Shown: positions 50,210 through 60,806, counted from the stretch's first letter. The stretch is DNA of 64,000 nt from Sugiyamaella lignohabitans (GCF_001640025.1 NC_031671.1:620001-684000), one strand, 5' to 3'. The notes: generated from the letters alone by a model not told the origin. Numbers and translations are program-made.

Positions 50210-52309
50210 ATGGTAAGTCTACACAGAATATGAGGTATTACTGGATCCATAATAAAATATAAGCGCTTAATAGCAATGGTCTAGTAAAGTGACCGGCCGG
50301 ATATGTCACGCCAAACGTTGTACTAACAGTTATAGTGGATCCTAGTTTTGATAGCCTTCATTATTACAGGATTTGTGGCAGTATGGGGGATTAGTTGGTA
50401 TACGAGACTGAAGACACTGTCAGGATATGTGATTGTGCCGCTATTTGTTGCGGTATATATACCCCTGAGTATAGTTGTGCTGGTGCCAGTGGACCTCATG
50501 AGCTCAAGTGGCACATCGCATCCAATATTTTATGTGTCGGAGAGGATTCGGCTTGTAATCTGGAGAGTCATATATTGGCTGGCATTTACATTAACATGGG
50601 CTATACTGCCAATTTTGCAGAGTTTTGTTGAATCCGGTTACCATGATCCCATGAAGAAGCTATGGGATTCACTGAAATCCAATGCAAGGTATCAAGCTAT
50701 TGTCATTGGGTCGGGCTTGGTGGGATTGTTATATGTGATACTTACTAGTGGATTATCTCTCATGTCCATAAAGGCTCTTGTAATTGCATTGTCTTATTGC
50801 TATGCTCTTATTATGGCTCTATGGCTTATGGGACATGGCCTCGTCAATGTTCCTCGCGAGCTATGGCTGCGAGCTGATGTCAATGTGAGATTAAACAACG
50901 ATTACAGACATGCAAGGTCTGTATGTGATGCTTTTGCCGATGCTCAATCCAGTTATGTAGATGTGGCTGCTGAGATAACATCCATTGCTAGATTCAAAGA
51001 TGGAAGCCAACACTTGGAATGGATAGATGAACTCGTGGAAGAAGTGGAAACAACTGCTTTCACCATCCACAGCAGTGCCATAGCAGGTCACCCAACAGTG
51101 AATGTTGATAGGTCTCTACTTAACGAGCAGTATCTCTCGACTCTGGCAGCCAGATATTATAAATATCGCGCCAGAATGATTCGTCATAGGGCCAGCTGGC
51201 AAAAATTGTTGAAAGATTGCTCAATTGCGGAAGATATAGTCAATGCTTCTCGGGATACCACGAATAAAGAACTTATATTTCGCTATGGCCGAACAATGTT
51301 ACCGGCTAAGTTGGCCAGGTTCTATTATGTGAACATCAACATGTATTTCGTGCGGACATTCGCTGTATTGCTAGCCATTCTATCTGTGGCAATTATATGG
51401 TCTGAACTGGTACATGGAACTGTAGCTTCATTGGTAAACCTTGTCATATCTGTTACATATGGGGTGGGTCAGCAGCTTGTATCCTCTATTATCCTTGGGT
51501 ATATGTGCATTGCGTCGTTCGCGAGTCTGGCTCGAATTAGGGTGTTCAACATCTATGGTCTAGTTCATAAGGGGTCTGATTTGTCTTCTCTACTATTCTA
51601 TGCCAGTTATGCTTGTAGATTGACTGTTCCGCTCAGCTATAATTATCTGACGCTGATTGGTTCAAGAGAATCAGTCTTTGAAGAGTTTCTTGGAAAGTCT
51701 ATTAACTTGACGCCACTTGGTAAAGCATTTAATGACTGGCTTCCGAGGCTGATTCTTTTACCCATTATTTTCACTTTATTCCATGTTTATGATAAAGTAA
51801 AGGATTATTTCAGCTTTGAGCTTGGTTTTGATGACGACGATGAGATTGGAGCTTTGAACAGTTCTGTTATAGAGGGCAAGGAGCTTGTCAACAGGGCACT
51901 TAGCGACCCAAATTTTAGATTTGCCATTGACGGTGCTGCACCTGACTCTCTGTCTGGAGCTAATAGGGGCTCACCAGCACTAAATTCACGGAGCAGCAAT
52001 GAATTTGGAGGCATTCGTGCAAGTCGAGACATATCACGATCAAGCTTACTACCCACGCACAACTTGAGTAGTAGTCCGTCGTCACGTACGTTTGGCGGTG
52101 CTACATCGCCTCGGCCGTGGTCTTCACCACAAGTTAACGAGTTTGAAGAGCCAACACGCTTAACAGAGTCTATGAATAATGTACGCTCATTTTTTGGCAA
52201 CATTAGTCAGCGCGTCCAATCTGGCATTTCCAACATTAGGCAAGGAGATTCCGTCCCAAGATGGGCTCGTTTGTCTCAATCTGAAGATCAAGACTCCCAG
52301 ATCCTCTAA
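50210..52309 (+). CDS. LMBR1-domain (LMBRD2-like) multi-pass membrane protein, spliced
   Basis: The first coding exon is just the ATG at 50210-50212. The intron is 50213-50335, GTAAGT to branch tactaac to TTATAG. Exon 2 begins TGGATCCTAGTT, giving MWILVLIAFIITGFVAVWGI and a product of 658 residues. About nine membrane helices can be seen in two clusters (residues 1-190 and about 350-490), separated by a soluble helical region, as in LMBR1/LMBRD2 proteins. Family-like features are the early PVDL, WRVIYWLAFTLTWAILPILQ and GHGLVNVPRELW. The C-terminal 150 residues are acidic (LGFDDDDE) and then Ser-rich and disordered. Animal relatives act in receptor and cobalamin trafficking. The yeast role is unknown; an endomembrane location is likely. 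Confidence 0.8.
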
Positions 52310-52478
52310 GATCTCCATCGACAAATGTAACTAAATATAAACTGCATTGCAAATTGTAATTTCGGTGGCTCAGGTTACTGAGTCCACCACACGACGCCAA
52401 ACGCCAAACTTGACATTGAATTGATCAGCTTAATCCTGATATTTATATCTAATATTATATATTTTGATTTCTTTATGT

Positions 52479-53639
52479 CTATTTTCGTTTGGGTGTGAAA
52501 TCAAAACCAGACATTTTTGTGCTCTTTACCCGGCCCATTAACCTGGCCGCTGCTGGGGATAGTGGTGTCCCAGAGACCTGTGACCCTGATGCACCCCTGC
52601 TTGAAACCGGCGTTTTGGTAATCCTTCCACTTCTTGAGTTGAAGCTGAAGATACTTTCTTCTTTTTTCTGTCTTTTTTTTTCCGCCTCGTTCTTTAGAAT
52701 GCGATCATGGATATTATCCCTTCGTGATTGTGCCGGTGGTTCATAAGAATATGTATTCTCGGTAACAAATCCATACGAGTTTACAGTTGGCGGAGTAATT
52801 ACGTCAACGGCGGAATGTACGGCAGGTAAATTGTGGCTTGATTTGGCATTGTGTGAAATGTCAAGTCGAGTATTCTCTCGAGAAATTTTCTTCGGTTTCA
52901 CTTCATGTGCAGGTCTCTTATTATTCTTCTCGCCAATAACCTCCGGAGCAAACATCAGAGCATTCTTTGCATCTTTGGCAACATTACTTCTAAGTCTAGT
53001 TGGTCTTCGGTCTGTAAGACCCAAGTTCTCAGTAGCACGTTCCGACTCTGTAAATGCTCTGTCAGTGATGAACCGTGCTTGTTGCTTGTCCATTATACGC
53101 TTCGTGCTTTCCACATGACCACTATCTAACTTATTTGACTTCCAGAGCCATGAGAACTTTTCTCTTTGTTCCTGAATTTGTGCTTCCAAGAGTGAGTTAA
53201 ACGAGTCATTATCTTCTGAAGTATACTTTGCTTGATATTCGTCCAAGCTAACACTTGGGGTAACACTAGTGTCAGGGGGCATTCCCCCAAAATAATCTCT
53301 AGATATGATATTGGAAAGCGATTCCGAGTATTCATCTTCTGCAATGACTTTCTCCGGTCTTTTTAAACGATAACCATCAGTTTGGTTCGTGGTAATACTT
53401 TCTGATTCAGCTTGTTGTACTACAAGTCTCATCTTTCCACCCTCCGAACTCTCTACCTGAGGCCATTTCTTGAACTCAATAAGTTCACCAGCAGGGGAAT
53501 CCGAGGCAGGATGAGATTCAGATGACGCCCCATCTCTCTCTACTTTAACTAAACGTCTTTCTGATCCATTGTTCATGACATTTGTGATATGAGAATAAGA
53601 ATAGAAAGCGCTATCAGCGTTGTGATCGCCGGTGTTCAC
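52479..53639 (-). CDS. ESS2/DGCR14 (Bis1) homologue, spliceosome-associated
   Basis: 386 residues. The family is defined by S. pombe Bis1 and animal Ess2/DGCR14, nuclear proteins found in late spliceosome (C) complexes. Seen here: SLDEYQAKYTSEDNDSFNSL (about 130-150), matching the conserved xSLDxFxxxxTSEDNxSF motif, then REKFSWLW; further on NALMFAPE and PPTVNSYGFVTENTYSYEPP; then HDRILKNEAEKKR and a basic C terminus. The N-terminal ISRDYFGG segment also fits the family start. It has the usual size for a fungal member, and S. cerevisiae has no obvious orthologue. It starts 303 bp from ESA1 on the other strand and converges on the LMBR1 gene. Confidence 0.82.
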   Translation of the reverse strand: MNTGDHNADSAFYSYSHITNVMNNGSERRLVKVERDGASSESHPASDSPAGELIEFKKWPQVESSEGGKMRLVVQQAESESITTNQTDGYRLKRPEKVIAEDEYSESLSNIISRDYFGGMPPDTSVTPSVSLDEYQAKYTSEDNDSFNSLLEAQIQEQREKFSWLWKSNKLDSGHVESTKRIMDKQQARFITDRAFTESERATENLGLTDRRPTRLRSNVAKDAKNALMFAPEVIGEKNNKRPAHEVKPKKISRENTRLDISHNAKSSHNLPAVHSAVDVITPPTVNSYGFVTENTYSYEPPAQSRRDNIHDRILKNEAEKKRQKKEESIFSFNSRSGRITKTPVSSRGASGSQVSGTPLSPAAARLMGRVKSTKMSGFDFTPKRK

Positions 53640-53942
53640 GTGACATATAGAGTTAGATTATATGGCAAGGGGGTCCAGTTTGCCATTTTGCTCCTACTGG
53701 GGGTCAAACAACCATGATACGATTGCTTGTATAAGTAGAATATTCTCCATAGTAGGGATACTTAATTCTAACTGAGTGAGGCGAGTTACGGCCCTACTAC
53801 TACTCCCTTCTTCTCATGGGAATCGAACTGCTCGCTCCTTTAATCGCATATCGGGATAAAGGATAGTTAGGTTTTCGTGCTTCACCGGATGATTAATAAA
53901 TAACGACTCTTACAGTGGTTTTTAAAGGCAACGATAAAAACA
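53640..53942. promoter_or_regulatory. divergent promoter region of ESS2 homologue and ESA1
   Basis: 303 bp between two start codons. No TATA box stands out. Confidence 0.5.
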
Positions 53943-55442
53943 ATGACCGACGGGACGCCTAGCCGGACAGCGAGCGTTTCGCCGGGCCCTGGTTCTGGCA
54001 CTAATGGAGAGGGCACACCAGCTCCCACTTTACCGGCACCAACCATCACTATTACGTCCACACAACAGGTTCGTGTAGGTTTCAAGTGTTATGTTGAGAA
54101 GAACGGCGAAAAGAGACTGGCAGAAATCCTCTCAACTCATGTTAGAAAGGGCAACCTGGAGTTTTATGTGCATTATGAAGACTTCAATAAGCGTTTGGAT
54201 GAGTGGGTGAGCGAGAGCAGAATCGACTTGAGCCAACCGGTGACTTTACCGCGTCCTGAAAAGCCAAAGAAGAGCGGTTCAGAAACGCCAAAGGCCGGGC
54301 CACATAACAAGGTTGGAAAGAAGTCCACAAAAAAGACTACTAAAGCTGCAGCAGCGGCGGCAGCAGCTGCTGCTAGACATTCTGGGGTCTCAACTCCTAA
54401 AAACAAGAAGATTGGTGCTGGCAAGGAAAATGAAGAACCAGTCTCAACGCCGGGGAATGCTGATGTTATGGATTTGGATGATATCAAAGTCAATACTCAA
54501 CAGGATCCAGACGACTTTAACCGTGAAGAAGAGATTGAAAAACTTAGAACATCGGGATCTATGACACAGAATGCACATGAAGTCGCTCGTGTTCGTAACG
54601 TATCAAAAATTATAATGGGTGAAAATGAGATCGAACCTTGGTATTTCAGTCCTTACCCAATCGAACTGACAGAGGAAGACCAGATATACATTTGTGAATT
54701 TTCACTGAGCTATTTTGGATCTAAGAAGCAGTTCGAGAGATTCAGATCCAAAAGTACCTTGAGGCATCCGCCAGGAAACGAAATCTATAGGGACGAAAAT
54801 GTGTCGTTCTTTGAGATTGATGGTCGCCGTCAGCGTACGTGGTGTAGAAACCTGTGTTTGTTGTCCAAGCTCTTCCTTGACCACAAAACTTTGTACTACG
54901 ATGTCGACCCATTTCTGTTTTATTGCATGACAAAAAGAGATGAAATGGGCCACCACCTTGTAGGATACTTTTCTAAAGAAAAAGAGTCTGCTGAAGGTTA
55001 CAATGTAGCTTGTATTCTGACACTTCCTCAATATCAACGACATGGTTATGGTCGAGTATTGATTGATTTCAGCTACAATCTGTCTAAGAAAGAAGGTAAA
55101 GTGGGCTCTCCTGAAAAACCTCTCTCTGATTTGGGTCTTCTCAGTTACCGAGCTTACTGGGCTGACTCTATTGTTGAGCTACTTATTGAGTCAGGGAAAA
55201 ATGACACAACTATTGAAGAGATCTCATCTTCAACGGCCATGACTACTACCGATATCATCCACACCCTTCAAACTCTGGGAATGTTGAAATACTATAAAGG
55301 GCAACATATTATTTGCCTGACAGAAGCCGTGGTTGAGAAATATGATCGCCAGAAGGCCCGTAAACGAATCCGTATTGACCCGTCAAAGCTGCTTTGGAAA
55401 CCGCCTGTATTCACTGCTGCCCAACTACGGTTTGCCTGGTAA
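53943..55442 (+). CDS. ESA1: MYST histone acetyltransferase Esa1 (NuA4 catalytic subunit)
   Basis: 499 residues. It acetylates H4 and H2A tails as the catalytic subunit of NuA4. The N-terminal chromo-barrel domain (about 40-100: [28 protein letters not shown]) is followed by a linker with a ten-Ala run near 136-145. The MYST domain from about 225 has [57 protein letters not shown] (autoacetylated Lys), the catalytic Cys in ACILTLP, the acetyl-CoA loop [12 protein letters not shown] and [14 protein letters not shown]. It ends [19 protein letters not shown], as Esa1 does. A CTG codon at the conserved Leu of [10 protein letters not shown] supports Leu decoding of CTG. The longer, Lys/Ala-rich linker is the main difference from S. 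cerevisiae Esa1 (445 residues). Confidence 0.96.
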   Translation: MTDGTPSRTASVSPGPGSGTNGEGTPAPTLPAPTITITSTQQVRVGFKCYVEKNGEKRLAEILSTHVRKGNLEFYVHYEDFNKRLDEWVSESRIDLSQPVTLPRPEKPKKSGSETPKAGPHNKVGKKSTKKTTKAAAAAAAAAARHSGVSTPKNKKIGAGKENEEPVSTPGNADVMDLDDIKVNTQQDPDDFNREEEIEKLRTSGSMTQNAHEVARVRNVSKIIMGENEIEPWYFSPYPIELTEEDQIYICEFSLSYFGSKKQFERFRSKSTLRHPPGNEIYRDENVSFFEIDGRRQRTWCRNLCLLSKLFLDHKTLYYDVDPFLFYCMTKRDEMGHHLVGYFSKEKESAEGYNVACILTLPQYQRHGYGRVLIDFSYNLSKKEGKVGSPEKPLSDLGLLSYRAYWADSIVELLIESGKNDTTIEEISSSTAMTTTDIIHTLQTLGMLKYYKGQHIICLTEAVVEKYDRQKARKRIRIDPSKLLWKPPVFTAAQLRFAW

Positions 55443-55742
55443 AGGGGGCAAAGCTCTATTTATTTACGTAATTTATTAATGACTAGCAACATATTTACAC
55501 TTAAAAAATTAGCTACTGGATACAAGAAGAGCTACCTCTGGTAGCTGCGTTCTGCCTGCCGTAGACTCCCTCGTTGCTACGAAGCGGTATAAGAGTCCTT
55601 TGTCACATATTTCAATAGGCAGCGACTATGCAAAATTGGTAGATGGGTACCAATCAAATATGGTCCATGTACAAAAGATGGCTCACCAAGCACTTGACTC
55701 TGTAGATTGGCGTCGACATTCTTATCAATACCTAAGAGAAAA

Positions 55743-56891
55743 CTAGTCAAATGGAATAGCCCTACGAAGACCACCAGATATATCCATTTCACTGGCAGCA
55801 ATGGCGCTAGGAACTTTGATACCGCAACAGTCAGCCCAAGTGTTAGGAATGTGAACATGACCATGGTCATCCTCACTCGCACTGTGCTCACTCTCAGGGG
55901 ATACGCCAGCTGGAGCAGGAAGCAGACTGCCAAACATAAAGTGCTGCATAATTGGTAACTTTCCAAGCACTTCAGCATTATACATCTTTAACATGCCCTC
56001 ATTCACTTTAGACCACTTTTTAACACCCGAAATGTCGTCAATGAGGGGAGAATGCCATCTTAAGGAAGCAGTTTTGACGTCATTGATGAATTTGATGCAC
56101 CCTAGGTACATGTACTTTTTATGATACATTTCAATAATATCAGGATCATGAATACTCATTGGTCGTAAGTGCTTGTGAGTAGAGAGCTGACTTGAACCAA
56201 ATAAGAATGGTAAGAAATGGTAATCATCAAGACCCCAAACTCCGTGTGAGCCAGCTGGCTCTAGCCAGTAGGTATTTTGGATACGTCTCATTATTCGTAA
56301 ATATAGCACAAAAATCTTCACCACTACAGCAGTGTATTCACTTTCAACAATTAATTGCAATGACTTCAAGCAATATAGAAAGCATAAAAAGTTGAGCTCA
56401 TGGCCGCTACCATAATCAATACGCTGCCTATTACCCCAAGATTCATTAAAGTATGTGGCCAGCTCTTGGACCAAGGAATCATTTCCATCTTTACCATCAC
56501 AGTATTTTTCATCAGTTTCCACAATTTCTTTTATCCATTGAGATGAGTGTCGCTGAATATCATCATAAAGATCTCTAAATTCAGGCTTGCCAAAACGAGA
56601 GGTTTGGTCGGCTGCTGGGTGGGCATCGATTAATTCAGTCACTTTTTCCAATATCTCAACAATCCGGCTCACAGCTCTTTCCGGTGCAACTCCACTGATT
56701 TCAGCATCATTTGTAATACCGGTGACAGCATGGTTCAAATCTTTGACAAATCCTAGGAGCTCAGTTTTAGTAATACTATTCTTGAAAAGATCCATATCTT
56801 TTTCGCTTAGTATCCTCTTGACTGGCACTCGAAACCCGTTCGTCGGTTCGGATCCGACTACTTCTGTCGTTTCCAATTTTTCATCCGTCAT
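55743..56891 (-). CDS. RRD2: phosphotyrosyl phosphatase activator / PPIase Rrd2
   Basis: 382 residues of the PTPA family, which activates PP2A-type phosphatases and has peptidyl-prolyl isomerase activity. Conserved segments in order: SRFGKPEFRDLYDDIQRHS; YFNESWGNRQRIDYGSGHEL; YWLEPAGSHGVWGLDDYHFL; THKHLRPMSIHDPDI; KTASLRWHSPLIDDISGVKK; MLKMYNAEVLGKLPIMQHF. The C terminus (TWADCCGIKVPSAIAASEM ... IPFD) matches S. cerevisiae Rrd2, not Rrd1, including the terminal IPFD. The N-terminal 30 residues are less conserved. It converges on ESA1 and diverges from ALG13. Confidence 0.93.
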   Translation of the reverse strand: MTDEKLETTEVVGSEPTNGFRVPVKRILSEKDMDLFKNSITKTELLGFVKDLNHAVTGITNDAEISGVAPERAVSRIVEILEKVTELIDAHPAADQTSRFGKPEFRDLYDDIQRHSSQWIKEIVETDEKYCDGKDGNDSLVQELATYFNESWGNRQRIDYGSGHELNFLCFLYCLKSLQLIVESEYTAVVVKIFVLYLRIMRRIQNTYWLEPAGSHGVWGLDDYHFLPFLFGSSQLSTHKHLRPMSIHDPDIIEMYHKKYMYLGCIKFINDVKTASLRWHSPLIDDISGVKKWSKVNEGMLKMYNAEVLGKLPIMQHFMFGSLLPAPAGVSPESEHSASEDDHGHVHIPNTWADCCGIKVPSAIAASEMDISGGLRRAIPFD

Positions 56892-57181
56892 TTCGAAGCC
56901 TTGAAATAAATAGAATAAATATATAATAATAAGTCTAAACTGTCGTGCCCACTAATCTGATGGACATCAGAATTGTAATCACGTGAACATGTAACTCTTG
57001 AAGATACCCTGAGGGTACTTCTATCGAGTCTTCAATAAGATTCTGTTTTTGAAACTCCCCTGGCATGTACCGTCCCTAACGTGTTCGATTCCTGGTATGG
57101 GTAGTTTATGCCTGATTTCATTTTCTTCTGAAAACTTGGAGCCTTGAAGACGCATCGGAACTGATACCAGATTTTTAGACG

Positions 57182-57685
57182 ATGAGTGTGCTTGTCACAA
57201 GTGGGGCTACTGTTCCATTTGAGAAGCTGATAAGAAGTACCCTGAGCGATGGTGTTCTACACCAGCTTGCAAAGCAAGGTTACCGACAAATTACCGTACA
57301 ATATGGCAGCGGAAAAGCGATATTTGACGAGTCAGTCAGTAGTTGTCACGATCCGAAATTGAGCATAGATGGATTTGATTTTACAACTGATATGGCGAGA
57401 GAGATTGCCAAATATGACCTGGTGATATCACATGCTGGCACGGGGTCCATTCTCGACGCTCTTCGTGCAAACAAGAAACTGATTGCCGTCATCAACACTA
57501 GTCTTATGGATAACCACCAAGCTGAAATTGCTCACGAGTTCGAGTCACAGGGATATCTTGTATCTACAGATACAGAAAGTATTTCCGCAGCCTTGCAACG
57601 ACTAGATTCAACTACTTTAAAACAGTTACCTCCTGCCGACAGTCTAAAATTGGCGGCCATAATCAATGAAGAAGCTGGTCTGTAA
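57182..57685 (+). CDS. ALG13: Alg13, catalytic subunit of UDP-GlcNAc transferase
   Basis: 167 residues. Together with the membrane anchor Alg14, it adds the second GlcNAc to the dolichol-linked oligosaccharide on the cytosolic face of the ER. The sequence is a single GT-B C-terminal half: MSVLVTSGATVPFEKLI, QYGSGKAIFDES, and the nucleotide-sugar-binding ISHAGTGSILDALRANKKLI, then NHQAEIAHEFESQGYL. Length is close to other fungal Alg13 proteins and the frame is intact. It converges on ISA2 with a GC-rich element in between. Confidence 0.93.
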   Translation: MSVLVTSGATVPFEKLIRSTLSDGVLHQLAKQGYRQITVQYGSGKAIFDESVSSCHDPKLSIDGFDFTTDMAREIAKYDLVISHAGTGSILDALRANKKLIAVINTSLMDNHQAEIAHEFESQGYLVSTDTESISAALQRLDSTTLKQLPPADSLKLAAIINEEAGL

Positions 57686-57826
57686 CACATATTCTCCATC
57701 CCCCTCCCCCCTTTAAAAATTAGTAGCATACACCACCAATTCTTTTCGATCCATAGATCTAATTACCCGATCCACGAGGGCTTTATCAAGCAACCAACAG
57801 TTCACAACGTTTGTACAACAAGTACC

Positions 57827-57860
57827 GAGAGTCTGGGGCAGCGCCCCAGCGGCCTGATGC
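57827..57860 (+). repeat. GC-rich element, shortened copy
   Basis: agagtctggggcagcgccccagcggcctgatgc: the second hairpin (ctggggcagcgccccag) is intact and the first is lost. It lies between the convergent ALG13 and ISA2 stops. Confidence 0.7.
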
Positions 57861-57906
57861 TAACCAACCCTCATACAATATCAGAGAGGAGAATATACAA
57901 ATTAAA

Positions 57907-58584
57907 TTATTTAGAGCTTGTAGCAGCGGCCGCAGCAGCAGCAGCGGCAGCGGGGTCAAATGCAAAGCTGCTTCCACAACCACAGCTCGAAGTTGCAAAC
58001 GGGCTGTTGATAACCTTAAACTGGCTGCCTATTAACTCGGTGGTGTAGTCAATAGTAGACTGTTGGATGATTTCCAAAGATGTAGCATCGATGATGACTT
58101 TAGCACCATCACGCTCGAATACTGAGTCGTTGGAGCTGTCTATATCTTTTGTCGTCTTCAATGAGTAAATATACTGGAACCCATGACATCCACCGCTTTC
58201 GACCGAGATTCTCAATGCTAGATCGGGGTTATTATCCTGACTTTTCAGCAGATTCAGCTTTTCAGCAGCTTTCTGTGAAACATCCACTCTCAGGATTTGA
58301 CCATTCTCGGACTTAATGGGGTTGGTGATTTTAGTGGCAGACTTAGGACCCAAGGTTGGGGAACTAACAATCCTTCGAACGCTCCTCGATGCTACAGCAC
58401 TCGCATTGTATGTCAGAAGAGGTTGGGTTCTCTGTAAACCAGAGCCTATAAGACTGTGTACCGAGCGTTTGGATATTGGGGTAGCCCTGGCTGCTGTCAA
58501 CCGTAGAGCCCCAGCCAACAAACCGGAGTGAGTCTGCACTAGTGGACGATACAAAGATGCCATCCTTGATATTCTGTATGCCAA
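57907..58584 (-). CDS. ISA2: Isa2, mitochondrial A-type Fe-S assembly protein
   Basis: 225 residues. With Isa1 and Iba57 it assembles [4Fe-4S] clusters in mitochondria. The N terminus is a long Arg/Ser-rich presequence (MAYRISRMASLYRPLVQTHS); a second ATG at 58563 (MASLYRPL) is equally plausible. The HesB/IscA domain follows: RVDVSQKAAEKLNLLKSQDN, LRISVESGGCHGFQYIYSL (first Cys ligand), KVIIDATSLEIIQQSTIDY and FATSSCGCGSSFA (Cys pair). An unusual run of ten alanines follows just before the C terminus ([14 protein letters not shown]). Confidence 0.93.
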   Translation of the reverse strand: MAYRISRMASLYRPLVQTHSGLLAGALRLTAARATPISKRSVHSLIGSGLQRTQPLLTYNASAVASRSVRRIVSSPTLGPKSATKITNPIKSENGQILRVDVSQKAAEKLNLLKSQDNNPDLALRISVESGGCHGFQYIYSLKTTKDIDSSNDSVFERDGAKVIIDATSLEIIQQSTIDYTTELIGSQFKVINSPFATSSCGCGSSFAFDPAAAAAAAAAATSSK

Positions 58585-59191
58585 AAAAAACTTTCGTGGG
58601 ACTTCTCTATCCAGAAGAGTACAAATAAATAAATAACCAATCGCCTCTAAGGTGAAGCACCTTCAACATTTAGATCATCATCCATTTATTAATCAATTTT
58701 TGATGTTAGGGTTAACTGCTGTTCTTGTCCGAACAGGGTCTGGAGTGTTTACTAGGGGGTAGTACTTCTAGCGGCTGAGACTTCGGCCCAGACTTCGTTA
58801 GTCCTCTCGTTTCACTTCAGTCGGTTTTATGTGATGTCAGCAGTTGAGAAGTCTCGATTGCCATTGTTGCCAGGTTCGTCCTGGACCTTACTGCCGGATT
58901 CTCAGAAGTCAAGTGCTCGTCAGGAGAATAGTAAACAGGCTCTGGGGCAGCGCCCTAGCCCCTAGATCCAATCCCATCTGTTCCAGAATTCTTTTTTAAG
59001 GTGCGCTTAATTTTGGTTTAATATTTTAGATTGAGTAGTACCGGTCATCAACAGTGGAGCCTGAATCTGGCCCGGATCCGAATTGCACCGATGAGCCGTG
59101 CATATGTACAGGGAAGATAGAGATATATGAAAAGATAAGGTTGGTTTCGGTATGAAACGAAGCTTCGTATTTTCACAATTTGAGCTGAGAA
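58585..59191. other. divergent upstream region of ISA2 and LDAH, with decayed GC elements
   Basis: 607 bp. It contains a worn minus-oriented GC element (58771-58824: gcggctgagacttcggccca, then gtcctctcgtttcacttc) and a worn plus-oriented one (58938-58970: ggctctggggcagcgcccta), again facing each other. Confidence 0.6.
58771..58970. repeat. decayed inverted pair of GC-rich elements
   Basis: Both copies show several substitutions against the intact ones, and the hairpins are partly broken. The arrangement matches the pairs at 658-790 and 6092-6360. Confidence 0.6.
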
Positions 59192-60208
59192 ATGGGTGTG
59201 ATTATTCTGGATGGCACACAACTCGAAGAGCCTGTTTCAGCGTACCATATTCCAGGTGATAAAGGGGGTCCACTGTTCATACTAATACCTGGTAACCCTG
59301 GAGTATGTCAATACTATTCCGAGTACTTAGATGAGCTTAAAGGTCTGCTACCAAGCTATGAGTTCTTGTGTGCATCTCACAGAGGTATGGATGCCCTGCT
59401 GAATCCAAAAGGATCGGTTGGCAAGACAACTCCTTATAAGCTGACGGATCAGGTAGAACATTTGTGCAATGTATTAGAATGGGCGACTGCCAGGGCTACT
59501 TCTAGCGACCCTCGCGATGTAATTATCATGGGCCATTCCATGGGAGCCTGGTTACTACAACGAGTATTGGTCCGATTTGCAAACAGCCCTAAAATTAGGT
59601 TCAAAATGGCCGGACTACTTACTCCTACCATTCGAGACCTGGCAGGGTCACCTAAAGGCGTGAAGCTGTCGTGGATCCTCGACACGGTGACGCAATACCC
59701 TGGTTATGTTATGGCAAGAACAGTGCAAGCCTTGTATAAGACACTGCCGAATTTTGCATTTGGATATGCCATTAAACTGGGATTAGGTGGATGGTCATCT
59801 ACACCCAGCCATGCCATAGTGTCCACTATAGCCATGCTGTCTCGCCCCAGTATCCTTGTTCAGGTAGGCCAGTTAGCAGCTGATGAGATTAGTCATATCA
59901 AGAGTGACCTACCAGAGTTCTGGGATGCTTCTATAGCAACCGATAGAGGTTTCGCCATATGGGCATACTTCGCGCAAAACGACCCCTGGGTGAGCGACAC
60001 CACTCGCGACGAGATAATCAGCGAGCACAGCCACTTGCCGTCTGTACACTTCGATATTGCAAAAGGCGATCCCGAAGATGCTATAGCACACTCATTCTGC
60101 CTCCGCCAATCCAGCAGGTTTGCTAGAATCACAGCCTACCGCATCTCAATTACCCCTGGATTAGAACCTACCAAACCGCAACCCCCCACAATATCGTCTC
60201 AACTGTGA
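59192..60208 (+). CDS. lipid-droplet-associated hydrolase (LDAH/YPR147C family)
   Basis: 338 residues of the alpha/beta-hydrolase fold. Key parts: PLFILIPGNPGVCQYYSEYL near the N terminus (oxyanion region, with the family-typical IPGNPG), then the nucleophile elbow IMGHSMGAW (Ser 116). Later FWDASIATDRGFAIWAYFAQ and NDPWVSDTTRDEI come before a His-containing AHSFCL that could supply the acid and base. The length and the PGNPG motif match LDAH proteins, found on lipid droplets, with weak or disputed cholesterol-ester or triacylglycerol hydrolase activity. The catalytic Asp and His are not assigned with certainty. Confidence 0.87.
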   Translation: MGVIILDGTQLEEPVSAYHIPGDKGGPLFILIPGNPGVCQYYSEYLDELKGLLPSYEFLCASHRGMDALLNPKGSVGKTTPYKLTDQVEHLCNVLEWATARATSSDPRDVIIMGHSMGAWLLQRVLVRFANSPKIRFKMAGLLTPTIRDLAGSPKGVKLSWILDTVTQYPGYVMARTVQALYKTLPNFAFGYAIKLGLGGWSSTPSHAIVSTIAMLSRPSILVQVGQLAADEISHIKSDLPEFWDASIATDRGFAIWAYFAQNDPWVSDTTRDEIISEHSHLPSVHFDIAKGDPEDAIAHSFCLRQSSRFARITAYRISITPGLEPTKPQPPTISSQL

Positions 60209-60271
60209 CCCCCACATATTTTATACCTAGACTTATCAGCTGCAGAATCGATCCTAATTAAAAACTCCTGT

Positions 60272-60408
60272 CTGCCTCCGGCACCGGAACTTGGGGCATA
60301 GATATGGAAACTTCTGCTTCAGAGAAACCTTTTTAGGGGCCTGAAAACAACGACTGGAACTTAGCAAGAAGGTCAGGGGATCCGGGGCCCAGCCCCAGCG
60401 GCGGAGAC
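60272..60408. repeat. decayed inverted pair of GC-rich elements
   Basis: Minus-oriented remnant 60272-60300 (tgcctccggcaccggaactt) and plus-oriented remnant 60371-60408 (ggtcaggggatccggggccc, agccccagcggcggag). It lies just after the LDAH stop. Confidence 0.6.
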
Positions 60409-60806
60409 GTTCTGGATCCGTGGGCACTCTCTCCGTCCAGCCGCACACTGTCCTCGATTTCTCCTGTACAGTTCTCTGCACTTTAACGCGGCTTAAAGAT
60501 TCCGATCCTGCATATCACTCTGCACGATCTGCCAATCCCCTGCACACGCCAACGGGGCAGCCCCTGGACCCGGGTCCGGTGGTGGAGTCGGGGTCGGCGG
60601 ATGTGCCTCCAGAAACTACAGCTCCTCCCAAACCGCTATGAACCTGATTCGCGGAAGTTGCCGGAGATATCTATGGGCGTAAGGTGAGGGTCGGGTATTT
60701 TTTTAGTCGGAGTCCGACAACAAGGGGGCGGAGGTTCGGCATGGCTGGCCTCACACTCGGACCGGCACAAGCCCGGTAACCGAGCGCTCTGTCATCACCC
60801 GTGGCC

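Noticed and set aside
53790..53850. Minus-strand T-loop-like sequence (gttcgattcccatg) between ESS2 and ESA1
   Set aside because: The T stem does not pair and no cloverleaf can be formed.
55577..55978. 133-codon hydrophobic frame overlapping the RRD2 3' end
   Set aside because: It is in another frame of the strongly conserved RRD2 end; its hydrophobicity comes from that sequence.
57070..57100. tRNA T-loop-like sequence (gtgttcgattcctgg)
   Set aside because: The five bases on either side of the loop do not pair and no acceptor or anticodon stem is found.
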